From: Porphyra umbilicalis
Lineage: Eukaryota; Rhodophyta; Bangiophyceae; Bangiales; Bangiaceae
Assembly: GCA_002049455.2 (NCBI GenBank)
Contig: KV918864.1
Location: 1 to 64,000, forward strand
DNA: 64,000 nucleotides
Reading direction: 5' to 3'
Part shown: in pieces, positions 20,924 to 32,385 of the stretch
How positions within the stretch are numbered: the stretch's first letter is position 1
Layout of the letters: the number at the start of each line of letters is the position of its first letter
The notes under the pieces: generated by a model
Seen by the model: the letters and a program-made list of their open reading frames with translations, nothing else
Databases searched by the model: none
What the model was told of the DNA's origin: nothing
Made by a program: the position numbers and the translations under genes

Positions 20924-21884
20924 GCCACAGCATCGACACCGACAGCCTGTCCGCGGTCAGCCGCAGCCCCAAACAAGCGACACCCCTCCATCATCTGCCA
21001 TGCCCCCACCATCCTCCCCTCCCCGTGGCTCCCACATGTGGTCGACGTGCGCCCAAACGCTCGCATCCGTGCCCCCGCAGCCCCCGCTTCACGCGGTCGA
21101 CGTACACCCAAACGCTTGCACCCGCGTCCCCGCCGCCCCACGCCCCACGCCGTCGAAGCGCAACCGCACAGCTCGTAGCCCGCCTCGTTGCGGGAACGAA
21201 CGCGACCGCGAAGACCGACGCGCATTCGGCGACGACACGACCCCCCGTTTGAAATCTCAAAGCGGACACCTCCCACAGGGCCCCCAGACCCCGATTCTGG
21301 CCAAATGCCGTGGAGTTGCGACGTCATGGCCGTTCGCGGCCGCGTCCACCTGCCCCCACGACCCCGGAAACGCCGCACCTGCCCTCACGTACCTTTTTAA
21401 CCACGATTTTGCTTCCACAGACGTACGCAGACCGTACGGGCGATGAAGACGTCGCCACCTCTGGCAACTTCATAGAAAGATGCGGACAGCCCCGGCGCAT
21501 GTTCCCATAGTCAAGAAAGCGCCGGGTGACGTCCTCCAACGGCGTAGGGAGCCAAACGGACCGCCAAAAACGTTTTTTTAAGTACTCCCGCAAAGTGCAC
21601 TAGAAAAAAGGACTTTTTTCGATTTGAGGGTGTAGGAAAGCACCCTAGACTGAAGTCCAGGGAATTTCATTCAGCCCCACGCGTGAGTCTCCCTCAAGTC
21701 CGGTACTATCCGGTCACACACTGTACTGTACTGAGCCAGCATTGGCCAATCACACGCTTGCGAAAGCTGTGCGCAATTGCGCACAGCGAGAACCAGCAGG
21801 TACTTACTCAGAGGCGGATATATATTTTCCGCGTTGTGCAATTCATATTGTCGGACCAACCATTCGTCCAGGATGCATCAATGA
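20924..21884. other. Spacer right of the Helitron
   Basis: GC-rich up to about 21400, then markedly more AT-rich from 21400 to 21884, with a TATATATTTT stretch near 21828. Arg/Pro-rich ORFs cross 20924-21446 on both strands and overlap one another. The Helitron 5' end should lie here, but no unique TC terminus can be picked by eye. Confidence 0.35.
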
Positions 21885-23770
21885 CTGTCGCGAGAGGCCC
21901 AATGGCGGGAACACGCGCGGAGCGTGGAAAAACACTACCAGATCCCGCAGGTGCAAATCGGCTTCTGTACCTATCAAACTCATCCCGCATGTTGGACCGC
22001 ACCGGCCCCTATTGCCCCTCTGAGACGGTGTGTGAACACGAGATCTCTAACCTTTGCAGAGCCTTGCATCACGATGGCAGCGTTCGAACCCTGGGCACAG
22101 GCATCAGATCAGGTAAGTTTAGGCAACATCATATTTCTGAGCAGAAGTGGCTGTTTATTATATTTCGAGGCCGAGGTGTCTGACGCCGTCTCATACCCCA
22201 ATCTGACCGTGATCATGGCCTAGTACGACTACAGGACACGGCGGAGGGGGGGGGCTGTTCTTCTACACCATACCGATGCAGAAAGGATAACAACGAAAGA
22301 GGGGGGGGGGGGGAGGGGGGGACACAGGCGAGAGAAAAAGAAGAATGCATCGGCGAAAGGAGGAGGACATCGGCCCACAAAGAGAGAGGAAAGAATCCCA
22401 ACTGGACGCAAGCCGGCCGTCAGGGAGGGTGAGGAGGGGGGGGGTGGGGGGTGAAGCTGAGGGGGGAGCACAGCGGGGCAGGTGGGTGAAGGAGGCGGGG
22501 GGACCGCTGTGGGCAGCGAGAAACAGGTGGAGACAGCCCAGAAGACCAGCAGAAGGCAGGCCGGCAGGAGACGGGGGAGGGGAAGGTGGGGAGGGAGGGA
22601 AGGCAACGTGGAGGCGGCAGGACGGGGGGGGGAGTGCACAGTACGAGGAAGGGGGTGGGGAGTGCACAGTACGAGGGGGGGGGGGGGGTGCACAGTACGA
22701 GGGGGGGGGAGGGGAGTGCACCGTGCGGCAGGTCAGCGAAGGGGGCAGAGAGGGCCGTGTGGGAAACATGCTGGGTGTCGTTTCAAGTCAGGCCGTCACT
22801 CGCAGGGCGGGCAATCTTGAATCCATGCGGATCGGGTCCAGCTGGCCAATGGTGGGAAAGCACGTCACTTCTGTCGCATCCGATCTACGCAGCTATTGGC
22901 TCCTACGTCTCGAAGCAGCTTGAACGGATCCCGACGAGAAGCGCGCCCAAACCGGTCTTTCGCCGATGCCTCAGTCAGATGCCGCCCACCCTCTTCATGA
23001 CACATGCTGCGGTGCTACTCCCAGATCCCTTGCTACTCGTTCCCCCCCGCGCCCCCCCGCCCTCTTCGGCCACCTGCCCTCCAGTGCACTCCCCTCCCGC
23101 CCCCCCCCCCCCCCCCCCCCACCCCCGCCCCCCCCGCCCCCCCCCCCCCCCCCCCCGACGGCCGGCCTGCGTCCATCCGGGCTTCTTGTCTGTGCTTGTC
23201 GGCCGATGCCCTCCCTGCGCCGATGCTATTTTCTTCTTCTCTCTCGTCTGCGTCCCTCCCTTTCCCCCCCTCCCCCCCCCCTATTGTTATCCTTTCTGCA
23301 TCCGTATGCTCTAGAAGTACAGCCCCGCCCCCCCGCCGTGTCCCGCAGTCGTAGTGTACCAGGCCATGATCAGGGGCACTCGGGAACGAGGAGGAGGGAA
23401 GGCGCGTCGGACTCGAAGCATAGAATTTCGCTTCTCCAAACCCATAAATGAAGCCTGTCATTGTGAAACCTTTCAGATACGGGAGGAACGAATCCATAGC
23501 CTTGCATGATGTCGGGGCTCTCACGTGTTGTCATGTGACGGGTCTCTCACGCGTGGTCATTGTGTCGGTCGCGCGATAGCTCCCCACGACTGTTCTGGCC
23601 CACAATCTCTAAGTTTTGCTGAATGCTGCCACAGGGGCCTTCAGGGGTGGGCGCGTGCAACATGCGGGATGCGTTTGATTGGTGAAATGGCCGATTTGCA
23701 CCCTAGAGACGGCGAGTGTTTTACCATGTACACGCGCGCCCCGTGATTGGGAAACGGCTCTCTCCGTACA
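21885..23770. mobile_element. Element with very long imperfect inverted repeats
   Basis: The left arm (21885-22430) is matched, inverted, by 23155-23770. Shared blocks include GTGCAAATCGGC and CATCCCGCATGTTG, then TGATCATGGCCT and GACACGGCGG, then the GCATCGGC and GACGGCCGGC blocks near the centre. Arms of more than 500 bp with many small indels suggest an old long-TIR (Mutator-like) or foldback element. The centre (22430-23155) is G-rich repetitive sequence. No transposase and no clear target duplication were found, so the class is open. Confidence 0.6.
22628..22736. repeat. G-run tandem repeat
   Basis: Three copies of GTGCACAGTACGAGG separated by runs of 8-17 G, and a fourth degenerate copy. 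It sits in the centre of the long inverted-repeat element. Confidence 0.7.
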
Positions 23771-24155
23771 TCGTTGGCGGAGCTCCTGCCGCTTGGGGCG
23801 CCGCGGCTCCCCCAGCGCGGCCGGCGCGGCGGCGACGCGCCGCAACACCACCGAGGCAGCGTGGTGGCCGCCCGCCCGACACCCCGTCCCCGTCATGGGG
23901 GGCGCACCGCGTCTTTGCTGTCCCCCGTGCCGGGGGAGGTGACACGCCCGTGGTTTTACTGGTGGCGAGACGCCGGCCGCCCATCTCCGCTCGCCCGCCC
24001 GCACGCGTGGAGGGCGCGCGTCCCGCGCTCTCGGTGTCCGCGCTCCCGCCCGTGGTGCGCGCGTGCCCCCCGCCCCCACACCGCGTACCGGTGTTTCCCC
24101 CAAACCGCTTCCCCCCTCCGCACGCCGCGCCCGACCACCTTTGGCACGAGCGTCG

Positions 24156-24187
<32 letters not shown>

Positions 24188-24206
24188 CCCCCAACCCCAC
24201 CGCGCC
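23771..24206. other. GC-rich 5' flank of the RING-finger gene
   Basis: Very GC-rich, with a 27-base C run just before the gene (about 24160-24186). No supported gene; the long ORFs on both strands are compositional shadows. It probably holds the promoter and 5' UTR, but no motif is identifiable. Confidence 0.35.
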
Positions 24207-24452
24207 ATGCCCCTCTCCCCGCGATCCCCCGCCGCCCGCCTGCGGGACGCGACCCCCTGGGACGCGGCGTCGCCCGGCAGCTCGCCGCGCCTCCTTGGCC
24301 GCGGCTGGGGCCGCCGCCGCTCCCGCGACGCCGACCGCCCCGCCGCCGCCGCCGCCACGTCGCCCGGCGGCGGGCGGGGCGGCGGCGGCAAGGGCGGCGG
24401 CGGCAGCGGCAGCAGCGGCAGCAGCGGCGGCGGCGGTGGCGGCGGCGGCGGC

Positions 24453-24484
<32 letters not shown>

Positions 24485-25964
24485 GGGCCTCCGCGCCGCC
24501 GCCTCGGCGGTGCTCGACGGCGGCCGGCGGGTGGCCGGCCGCGTGCTCCGCGGCCGCCCCGACGGCGCCGACGGCGGCTGGTCGGCCACCGACGAGTCGT
24601 CCGAGGGCGGGGAGGAGGGGTGGGAGCTCGTCGGCTCCCAGGGGCGCCTCTTGAGCCCGACGCTCGCCGCCGCGGCGGCAGACGGTGGGTCTGGGGGGGG
24701 GGGGCCACCGCCGCCGCCGACGCGCACCTCCTCCGCCCGCCCCCGCCGCCGCCCTCGTCCGTGTCTGACGCGTCGGTCGGGTGGGGCGACGGGGGGGGGC
24801 GGGGGGGGGGGGCGCACCCCCCGTGCCCCGCGCCCCCGCCGCCGCGCTCGCGCCCGGCGGGTCGGTGGCGAGTTCCACCTGGTCCCCGCCGTCGCCGCCG
24901 CGGCTGCCGTCGCTGGCGAGCGTCGGCTTCGGCGGCGCCGCCGCCGCCGCCGCCGCTGCCGCGCCGCCGTCGCCGCTGCGCTTGCACCACTCCCTGGCGG
25001 CGGCGGGGGCCCCCGCGGCGGCGGCGGGCGGGCAGTCGCCACCACCGCCGCTGCCGTCGCCCCTCTCCCCGCCGCTCCCGCCGGCGGTGGGCGACGTGGC
25101 GGCGGCCGGGGGTGTTGGTGGGGCGGCCGGGTGGCCGCCCGCCCCGGCGTTTGCGGCGCCCCTGCCGCCCGCCGTCCCCGCGTGGGTGCCCCGCCCCGCG
25201 GGCGTGCCCGGCTCCCCCACCTCCCCGCCGGTGGGCGGCGCGTGGGGCGGCGGGTGGGCCCCCCCCAGCGGCGCCTCGGCCGGCGGCGGGTGGCCGGCGT
25301 GGACGGTGCCGCCGCCGTCGTCGGCGCACGCCCACCCCCGCCCGTCGCCCTTGTCGCCGCGCGCGCGGCCGCATGCGCCGCCGTCGCCCTCGCCACCCCG
25401 CTCCCCGTCGGCCACGTCGTCGTCGCGGCGCTCCACCCGCCGCCGCGCGTCAGAGGCGCCCGTCATCCCGTCGCGCGTGGAGGCGGCCGTCAAGGCGGCG
25501 CTCGCCACCCACGAGGCCCTCCCGCGGCCGCCAACGACCGTGGAGATTGACACGGCACTCGCCGCCTATGCCGCCGCCGCCGCCGCCGTGGCGACGGCGG
25601 TCGGGCCGGCAACGGGGCCCGGCGGGCCCGTCGACCGCCTCGCGTCGTGGATGAACAAGCTCGTCGGTGAGCTCAAAGCCGCCCGCCTCGTCGCCGCCGC
25701 CCTCCCAGACGTGCCGGCGGCGCGGCCGGCGTCGTACGCGGCGGCGCGGCGGCGCGGCGGCGGCGGCGGCGGCGGCGGCGATGGCGCGGAGGACGGCGGC
25801 AGCAGCAGCAGCAGCAGCAGCGACGGGGAGGCGAGTGACAGCAGTGGGGGGGGGGGGGACGCCCGCCGCCTCATGTCGGCGGCCGACGGGGGGGCGGTGC
25901 GCGACCGCCGGCGGCGGGCGTACACGACCATTGGGGGGGAGACGGATTTGGCCGTGCGGCGGCT

Positions 25965-25996
<32 letters not shown>

Positions 25997-26436
25997 CGCA
26001 GACGCCGCGGATGCGTCCGGCGAGCGCCCGCGGCGGGGGCGGCGGCGGCAATGGCGGCGGTGGCCGCCGCGGCAGCGCGCCATCGTCGCCCCGCGGCGGC
26101 GGCGGCGGCGGCGGCGGCCGCACCGTCGACCGCCCCCTCCCCGGCGTCCCCGTCTCCCTCGACGGCCTCGACGCGCTCGCCGCGACGCTGCAGACGGCGT
26201 CGGTGGCGGGGCGGGGGCGGCCCGCCGGCGGGCCGCCGGCGGTGCCCCCGGCCGCCCGCGGGGTGTGTGGCATGTGCCGCCGCGAGGCGCCGGGCGGCTT
26301 GCCGACCGTCGGCGCGTGTGGCCACGGCGTGTGTGGCGCGTGCGCCGACCACGTGGTCAATGTGGTTGGCCGGTGTCCGGATTGTGGGGCGTGGGGGTTT
26401 GGGCAGCAGGGGGGGGGGGGGTGGGGAGGTAGGTAG
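24207..26436 (+). CDS. RING-finger protein with long low-complexity N-terminus
   Basis: The proposed start is ATG 24207 (MPLSPRSPAARLRD). The C-terminus at about 26260-26400 is a C3HC4-like RING: CGMC, 12 residues, CGHGVCGAC, then CPDC. RING domains usually recruit ubiquitin-conjugating enzymes, so an E3 ligase role is likely but not shown. Between them are a poly-Gly tract, an acidic Ser run (about 25800) and a helical region (PVIPSRVEAAVKAALATHEA onward). The coding sense moves between frames at the G runs 24693-24704 and 24791-24812, where WGDGG leads into GAPPVPRAPAAALAPGGSV. I treat these as homopolymer-length artefacts or variants. The total is near 743 codons. Confidence 0.65.
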
Positions 26437-26827
26437 ATGGGGTGGGCGGGCGGGGCGGGGTGGTGCTGGACCGCTCGTGGCGACCGCCTGTGGCCGGCCC
26501 GCGCGTTGGCGCAGACTGCTTGTAGTCATGTGCAAGGAACAACCGTGTAGTGTTTTTCCGCCTGCAGTAGCGACTTTTTTTTGCCAAAGTGGGTTTGGCT
26601 GGCGCGTCAGCAGCGGTGCGGCCGACCGATAAACGGCTGCACGTCGCCGCCTGGACGGCGACCGCCCCATCAGCAGTCACCGCGGTCACAAACAAGAAAC
26701 AAAAAGAACCCTTCCCCCCCCCCCCCCCCCCGTAAGCCCTCCAATCACAAGAACAAAAACGCGCCATAGGCGCCGCCCCCAGACCACTCTACGCCACACC
26801 CCCACCCAGCGTCCCGCCGGGCGCCCC
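26437..26827. other. Short spacer between convergent genes
   Basis: 391 bp between the stop of the RING gene and the stop of the minus-strand membrane-protein gene. It contains an A-rich and C-run stretch near 26690-26760. No gene seen; it should hold both 3' UTRs. Confidence 0.4.
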
Positions 26828-27986
26828 TCACTGTGGCGACGCGCGTCCCCCCCCGCCCGCCCTCCTCCTTCCGGCAACGCCGAGCACCCCCGCGACGATG
26901 CGCCGCGAGGCGGCAGACGCCGCCGCCGCGTCAATCACCCCATACTCGAGGGCGAGCACCACCCCATAGGCGACGGCAAAGAAGGACACGAGCATGTACA
27001 AAACCTGCGCGCGGTCATTGGGCGACCGGCGGGGCGGGGCACAGGCAGCAGCGGGTGCACGAGCAACGCGGGGGGGGGGCGGGCAGACGCGTGAGACAAA
27101 CAACAGTCCGGCGGTCAGCATGCCAGTGCAGGCGATTGCCATGCAGTCAAGCCACGCGGCACCACCGCCCGGCCAGCCCCGCAGGTCGCCAACGCCACAG
27201 CCGCTGTGGCGTCGCCCAGCCCGCAAGCCAAACACATCCACACTGCGACGGCCTCTACACCCAACGGGTCGCGCGCCAGGCTGTCGTCCCTCCCCTCCCT
27301 CCACCCTCTCCCCTCGTTCATTCGCAAAAGCCCCCCCCCCCCCCCCCACCCCAACAACGTACGTATTTGGCCACGGCAATGATATCAAAGTCGTGGACGG
27401 CGAAAAACACGAGCTTGATCAGGTCCCCCGCGAGCATCCACCAACAAAACCCCCGCAGCGCCGCCGCGTCGACGCCCGCGCGGCCGCCGCGCACCATTGA
27501 CGCGGCCACGACGACGTGCGCCCAGCTGTTGGGGACGACAAAGAGGGCCGAGATGACCTCCCGGTACACCAGCCGGTCAATGATGGCGGCGAGGATGAGC
27601 GCCGCCGCGCCGAGCATCACCCCCGTCTGCAACGCAAACGCCGCGTCGCCGGTAAAGGCGGGGGCGGCGGCGAGCGCCGACCACGCGACGCGCAGGGACG
27701 GGGGCAGCGCCGCCGCCGCGGTGGCGGCCGCCGCCGCGGCGCCGTCAGACGCAACGGCCGCGGCGGCACGTTCGACGGGGGCAGAGAGGAAGACGGGGGA
27801 GGCGCCTGGCGGCGGCGGCACCAGCGCCACGTACGGCGCGTACGTCCACGCAATGGCTTTGAGGAGGGTTTCCGCCCACCCGAGGGCGGGCCACCGGTTG
27901 ACCCACCACCCCGCCGTGGAGAGGAGGGAGAACTTGCGCGCCTCCCGCCACTCGGCGATGAAGTGGGGGGGGACGTACAGCACCAT
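26828..27986 (-). CDS. Multi-pass membrane protein of unknown family
   Basis: The start is ATG 27986 (MVLYVPPHFIAEWREARKF). Exon 1, 27363-27986, ends at a GTACGT donor after DFDIIAVAKY. It holds about four hydrophobic spans: around AETLLKAIAWTYAPYVALV, ALQTGVMLGAAALILAAII, ISALFVVPNSWAHVVVAAS and FCWWMLAGDLIKLVFFAV. The last part, in another frame down to the stop at 26828, adds WLDCMAIACTGMLTAGLLFV and VLYMLVSFFAVAYGVVLALE, so about six spans in all. The intron's 3' end, somewhere in 27100-27260, is not settled. I do not recognise the family. It is divergent from RecQ A, with a shared upstream region. Confidence 0.6.
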
Positions 27987-28962
27987 GGCGTCGGGGCGGT
28001 GGGGGAACAAGGGGAACGGGGGGTGAGAAGGGGGGGGGGGGGGGGGGGCGCGTGCAGAGAAAAACGGAAAACGGCCGGGGGCGGGGGCGGCCGCGGCGGG
28101 GGGGGGGGGGGGGGGGGGAAGACCGCGGGCAATCAAACGGGCACGGGCCTGGTTCCCACAGCGCCGGCGGGGGAGGACGCCGCGCGCGCAGCGGCGGCGG
28201 TTGGCCGACACAAGGCCGCGCGGCAACGACGCAGCGGCCGCGCCGCCACCGAGCGGCGGGCCGTTGAGCGCGCCGCGTCGACGTCGCGCACCCGCGAGTG
28301 GACGCGTCGGGACACGGGGCGGGGCGATATTATTCCCCAAGCGCGGCGATACAAGGCGCGGCGGCAATGGCGACGGGCGGGTGTGCAGCCAGCTGGCTGC
28401 AACGGGCTGGTTCCCGTCCCCCACCCAGCGGGGGCACCCGCGTCGGGGCGGACCAGTCCAGCTGGCACGCCGCTTCTGGGCAGAGATCCCCCAGATTTTT
28501 GGACGCGTCTGTCTGCTCTCCAAGAGTGGCGCAAGTCCCATGAGGATCACGGTGAGCGACGCACTTGGTCGAGGTGCGAACCGGTTGAAAAACAGAAACT
28601 GCTTTCACCTGGCTTGGGCCATGTACTTGAGAGACTGTCCAGTGTGGCCGGATCAACTCTGCATGGGCCTCTGTCCGCCTGCGCCGTTTGAAAGGGTGCC
28701 CTTTGATATCGGGCGCAGTGTGCGCGTGGATAGACCGTCCCGTCCGCCACAGACCCCGCCTTGCTCCTTCCCCAGCCGCCGGCCGCGCACCGCACCCACG
28801 ACCTGGGGTGCTGCCGACCATTCGGTGTGTCCCTTCCTTGGTCCTTGTTTCCCCCTCCTCTCCTCCACCCTCCCTCTATCAGGTGCATTGCCGGCGCCAT
28901 TGCGGCTTTGCGCGTGTCTGCGCGTGTCCTTCTCCGCTCGTGCCCACCGGGTGCGGCCGACA
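27987..28962. other. Shared upstream region of two divergent genes
   Basis: 976 bp between the start codons of the membrane-protein gene (minus) and RecQ A (plus). It includes G runs near 28030-28120. The ORFs crossing it are Arg/Pro-rich shadows. It probably holds both promoters; no motif can be named. Confidence 0.4.
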
Positions 28963-31220
28963 ATGGCGGAGGAGGAGGAGGGCCCAGCGGCGCCAGCGTC
29001 GCCAGCACCCGCCGCAGCCTCCCCCCCCCCCCCCCCCTTCCACCGGTCCTGCCGATGATAACCTCCACCCCGACGCCGAAGCGCGCATGGCAACCGCCCA
29101 CGCGCTGCTGCGGTCCCACTTTGGCCACCCCACCTTTCGCGCCGGCCAACAAGCCGTCATCCGCACGCTCCTCACCGACGCGCACGGCGGGTCGGCGGCG
29201 GCCATCTTCCCCACGAGCGCCGGCAAGTCGCTGTGCTACCAACTCCCCGCCCTCGTCTACCCGACCGGCCTCACGGTCGTCGTGTCGCCCCTCCTCGCGC
29301 TCATCAAGGACCAAGTGGACGGGCTCGTGCGGCGCGGCATCGCCGCCGCCAACCTCGACTCGACGCTCGACGCGGACGCCGTGCGGTCCGTCCACGAGCG
29401 CGTGCGCGGCGGCTCCCTGCGGCTGCTCTACGTCGCGCCCGAGCGGTTTAAGAATGAGCGCTTTCGGCGGCTGCTCGCGGGCGTCACCGTCGAGCTGTTG
29501 GCGGTGGACGAGGCGCACTGCGTGTCCGAGTGGGGGCAAAGCTTCCGCCCCGACTACCTGCGCCTCGCCCGCGCGGCCGACGAGGTCGGCGCGCGTCGGC
29601 GGTTGGCGCTGACGGCAACGGCGACCGCCGCCGTCGCTGCGGACATTGCGTCGCGCTTCCGCATCGCGCCAGAGGCCATTGTGCGGACGCCCTTTCGGCG
29701 CCCCAACGTGACGACGCTCGTCACGACGGTGCCGCGGCGGCCGCCGCTGCCGCCCGGCCGCGCCGCCCCCCCCGTCGACGAGCACCGGGTGGCGCTGCTT
29801 GCAGACCGCCTGCGCGGCCGCCCCCCCGGGCGCACCCTCGTGTATGTGACGCTGCAAAAGGGGGTCACCGCCCTCGCGGGCGCCCTGCGCAACGCCCTCG
29901 GGGCGTCGTCGGGGGGCCTCGGCATCCGCGCCTACCACGCGGGCGTCGGCGCCGACGAGCGGGCGGCCGTGCAAGAGTGGTTTGCCGCCCCCGATGACGC
30001 GGGCGCGCCGCCCCCGCGCCGCGTCATTGTGTGTACGATTGCGTTTGGCATGGGCGTCGACGTGCCCGACATTCGGTACGTGTACCACTACAACGCGCCA
30101 AAGAGCTTGGAAAATTACGTGCAGGAGGTTGGGCGCGCGGGGCGCGACGGCCGCCCGTCGACGGCGGAGCTCCTCCTCTGCGCCGACGACGTGCCGATGC
30201 TCGAGGGGTTTGCGTACGGGTCCACCCCGTCGGCGGGCGCGGTGCGCGCGCTCGTCGACGCGGTTTTCCCCGACGGCGTCGCCCCCGGGTCGACCGTCGA
30301 CCTGTCCGTCTACGACACGTGCCAGGCGCTCGACGTCAAGGAGGCGGTCGTCACCCAACTCCTCGCGTCCATGGACTTGAACGGCGGCTACGTGCGGGAG
30401 GGCACCCCCTTTTACGACGAGGTGACGCTCACGCACGCGGCGCGCGGCGGCGCGCCGCGCCCTCCCCTGTCGGCGGCCGACGCGGCGGTGCTCGCAACCG
30501 CCACCGTCAAGACGAAAAACACGTATGTGACCGTCTCGGCCGCCGCCGACGCGACGGGCACGACCGTCGACGCGGTGCACGCGCGCCTCGACGCCCTCGT
30601 CGCGGCGGGCGCCTATGCGAGGGCGACGGCGCGCAAGGTGCGGTCCCGCTTCCGCATTGTGCGCGTGCCCGACGATGCGGCCGCGCTCGCGTCGTCCCTC
30701 CACGCGCACGCGGTGGGGGTGCAGGAGCGGGAGATTGGGCGCCTGTGGGAGGTGCTGGCCTTTGCGGGCGCCCGGGGGTGCATGACGGCGGGCCTGGCGG
30801 GGCGGTTTGGGACGGCCGCCGAGGCGGCCGACGTGGCCGCCGAGGCGGGTGGATGTGGCCACTGCGGCGTGTGCACCGCGTCGTCGGCCAACGCCGGTGG
30901 CGGCGGCGACGGTGGCGGCGGCGGCGGCGGCGGCGGCACCACCCCCGCCGCCGTCGACGCGGCGCCGCTGACGCGGCCCCCCCCGCCGCCGCGTCGGCGG
31001 CCGCCGTCGACGACCGCCGGTGGGCGCTCGTCACGGCCGACGCGGTGGGGGTGCCGCGCGACGACCCCGCCGCCCTCGCGCGCTTTGCGTGTGGGCTCAC
31101 CTCCCCGCGGCTGACAAAGCTGCGCCTGACGCGGCATCCGCGGTTTGGGGTGTTGGCGGATACGGATTACCGGGCGGTGTTGGCGGCGGCCGAGGCGTTT
31201 TGTGGGGGGGGGGGGGGTAG
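28963..31220 (+). CDS. RecQ-family DNA helicase A
   Basis: Superfamily 2, 3'-5' DNA helicase. The motifs run in order: HFGHPTFRAGQQAVI (motif 0), FPTSAGKSLCYQLP (Walker A, about 29205), AVDEAHCVSEWGQSFRPDY (motif II plus aromatic loop, about 29500), LTATATAAV (III), CTIAFGMGVDVPDIR (V) and QEVGRAGRDGRPST (VI, about 30120). Next come the FAYGSTPS and REGTPFYDEV blocks, as in bacterial-type RecQ proteins, then a cysteine cluster (CGHCGVC) and the C-terminal SPRLTKLRLTRHPRFG. ATG 28963 (MAEEEEGPAAP) is preferred because LHPDAEARMATAH is conserved in paralog B upstream of its first internal Met. The frame changes at the C runs 29020-29038 and 30977-30984, and the end at about 31220 is blurred by a G run. 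Confidence 0.82.
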
Positions 31221-32385
31221 GGGGGGGGGGGGGCGGGGGGGGGGGGGGGGTGGGCGGGGGATGGGCTGGCATGAGCGTGGTGTGATGGGGGGGGGGGGGG
31301 GTGCCAGCTGGCGTGGAACCCTGCTTGTGGGCGCCATTGCTGCCGCGGACGGGGACGGGGCGGCGCGGCCGCGGCGGGCGCGGGGGCGGCCGCCGCCCCG
31401 GCGGTCGCGTCGGCCGCCCCCCCGGCGGGGCACGGCGTGGGGCGGCGCCGTCGGGGCTGACTTACCCCCGCCCCTCGTCACGAATGGGTGCGGCGCGATT
31501 GTCGGCGCGCGGGGCCCCACGACCGCGGGCTCCCGCCCTCGACGCCCGTGATCCGCCCCGCCCCGCATTTTTGGGTGGAGGGCGCCGGGCGCGCGCGGCC
31601 GCCATAAGGGTGATGGCGGCTCGCGGTGCGGAATCGGGCTCGGGCGGGCGCGCCCGGCGGGTGGCCATCATCAGGTGGTCATGATGACCACCAGGCGGGC
31701 GCGCGGCGGGTGGCCACCCTCCCCCGGCGGGCAACCGGCGGGGGGGCCACCCGCCCCACGCGGGCGGATTGGTCGCCGCGCCACCGACCACGCGCCGTGC
31801 GTCACGGATGCCGCGTGCCCGCGCGGCGCCGCGGGCGCTCAGCCATCATGGCTATGATAGCCCTCATGGCCGTGGCGCGGCGGTCACTCATCATGGCCAT
31901 GATGGCCCTCGTGGCCATGAGCCGCCATCTGCCGTCGTGTCGGCGGGCCGCGCCGCGTTCGTGCCGGGCCCCGCACCCCCCTCGCGACCCCGTGGGGGGA
32001 CGGGGGGGGGGTGCACCACGCGCCAGCGAGCACGCGGTGCGAGCGGCCGCTCGCGGCCGAGGCGGCTGACCTGGTGCCGCCCGTCTGCCACTTTGGCCCG
32101 CCCATACACGGGGGGCCGCCGTCTGGTTGCGTCGGCGGGCGTGTCGTCGCGCCCGCGACGGGCCCCGGCGGCGCCGTTGAAGGCGCGCGGCGGTGTCGTT
32201 GGTCTGCCGCCCCCACCCGCCGCTGCCGGTGTCGAGCAGGGGGGCTGTGACGAGCGCCTTGCGCCGCCACGCTGCTGTGAGCGTCGTCGGGCGGTCATTG
32301 CTGCCGTTGCCCCTGTCGCTGTCATCGGCATCACCGCCGCCACCAGCCGGCACTTCCCCCTCTCGCCTTCCGCACCGTCGGCGCG
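31221..32385. other. Spacer between RecQ A and sulfotransferase 1
   Basis: It starts with long G runs (31203-31310). At about 31840-31925 there are imperfect repeats of CATCATGGCCATGATGGCCC. The Arg/Pro-rich ORFs on both strands show no domains. The last few hundred bases should contain the sulfotransferase 1 promoter. Confidence 0.4.

Noticed and set aside
20189..21252. Plus-strand ORFs of 329-339 codons
   Set aside because: Pro/Arg/His-rich shadows of the Gly-rich Helitron N-terminal region on the minus strand.
22078..22092. GTTCGAACCC resembling a tRNA B box
   Set aside because: No matching A box or acceptor stem can be drawn around it; it lies in the arm of the long inverted-repeat element.
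23609..25553. Minus-strand ORFs of about 470-610 codons
   Set aside because: Antisense to the RING-finger gene; Arg/Pro/Ala repeats from GC-rich codon composition.
31203..31310. G-rich C-terminal extension of RecQ A
   Set aside because: Paralog B ends soon after the shared LTRHP block, so the Gly-rich continuation is most likely run-through of a stop hidden by the G run.
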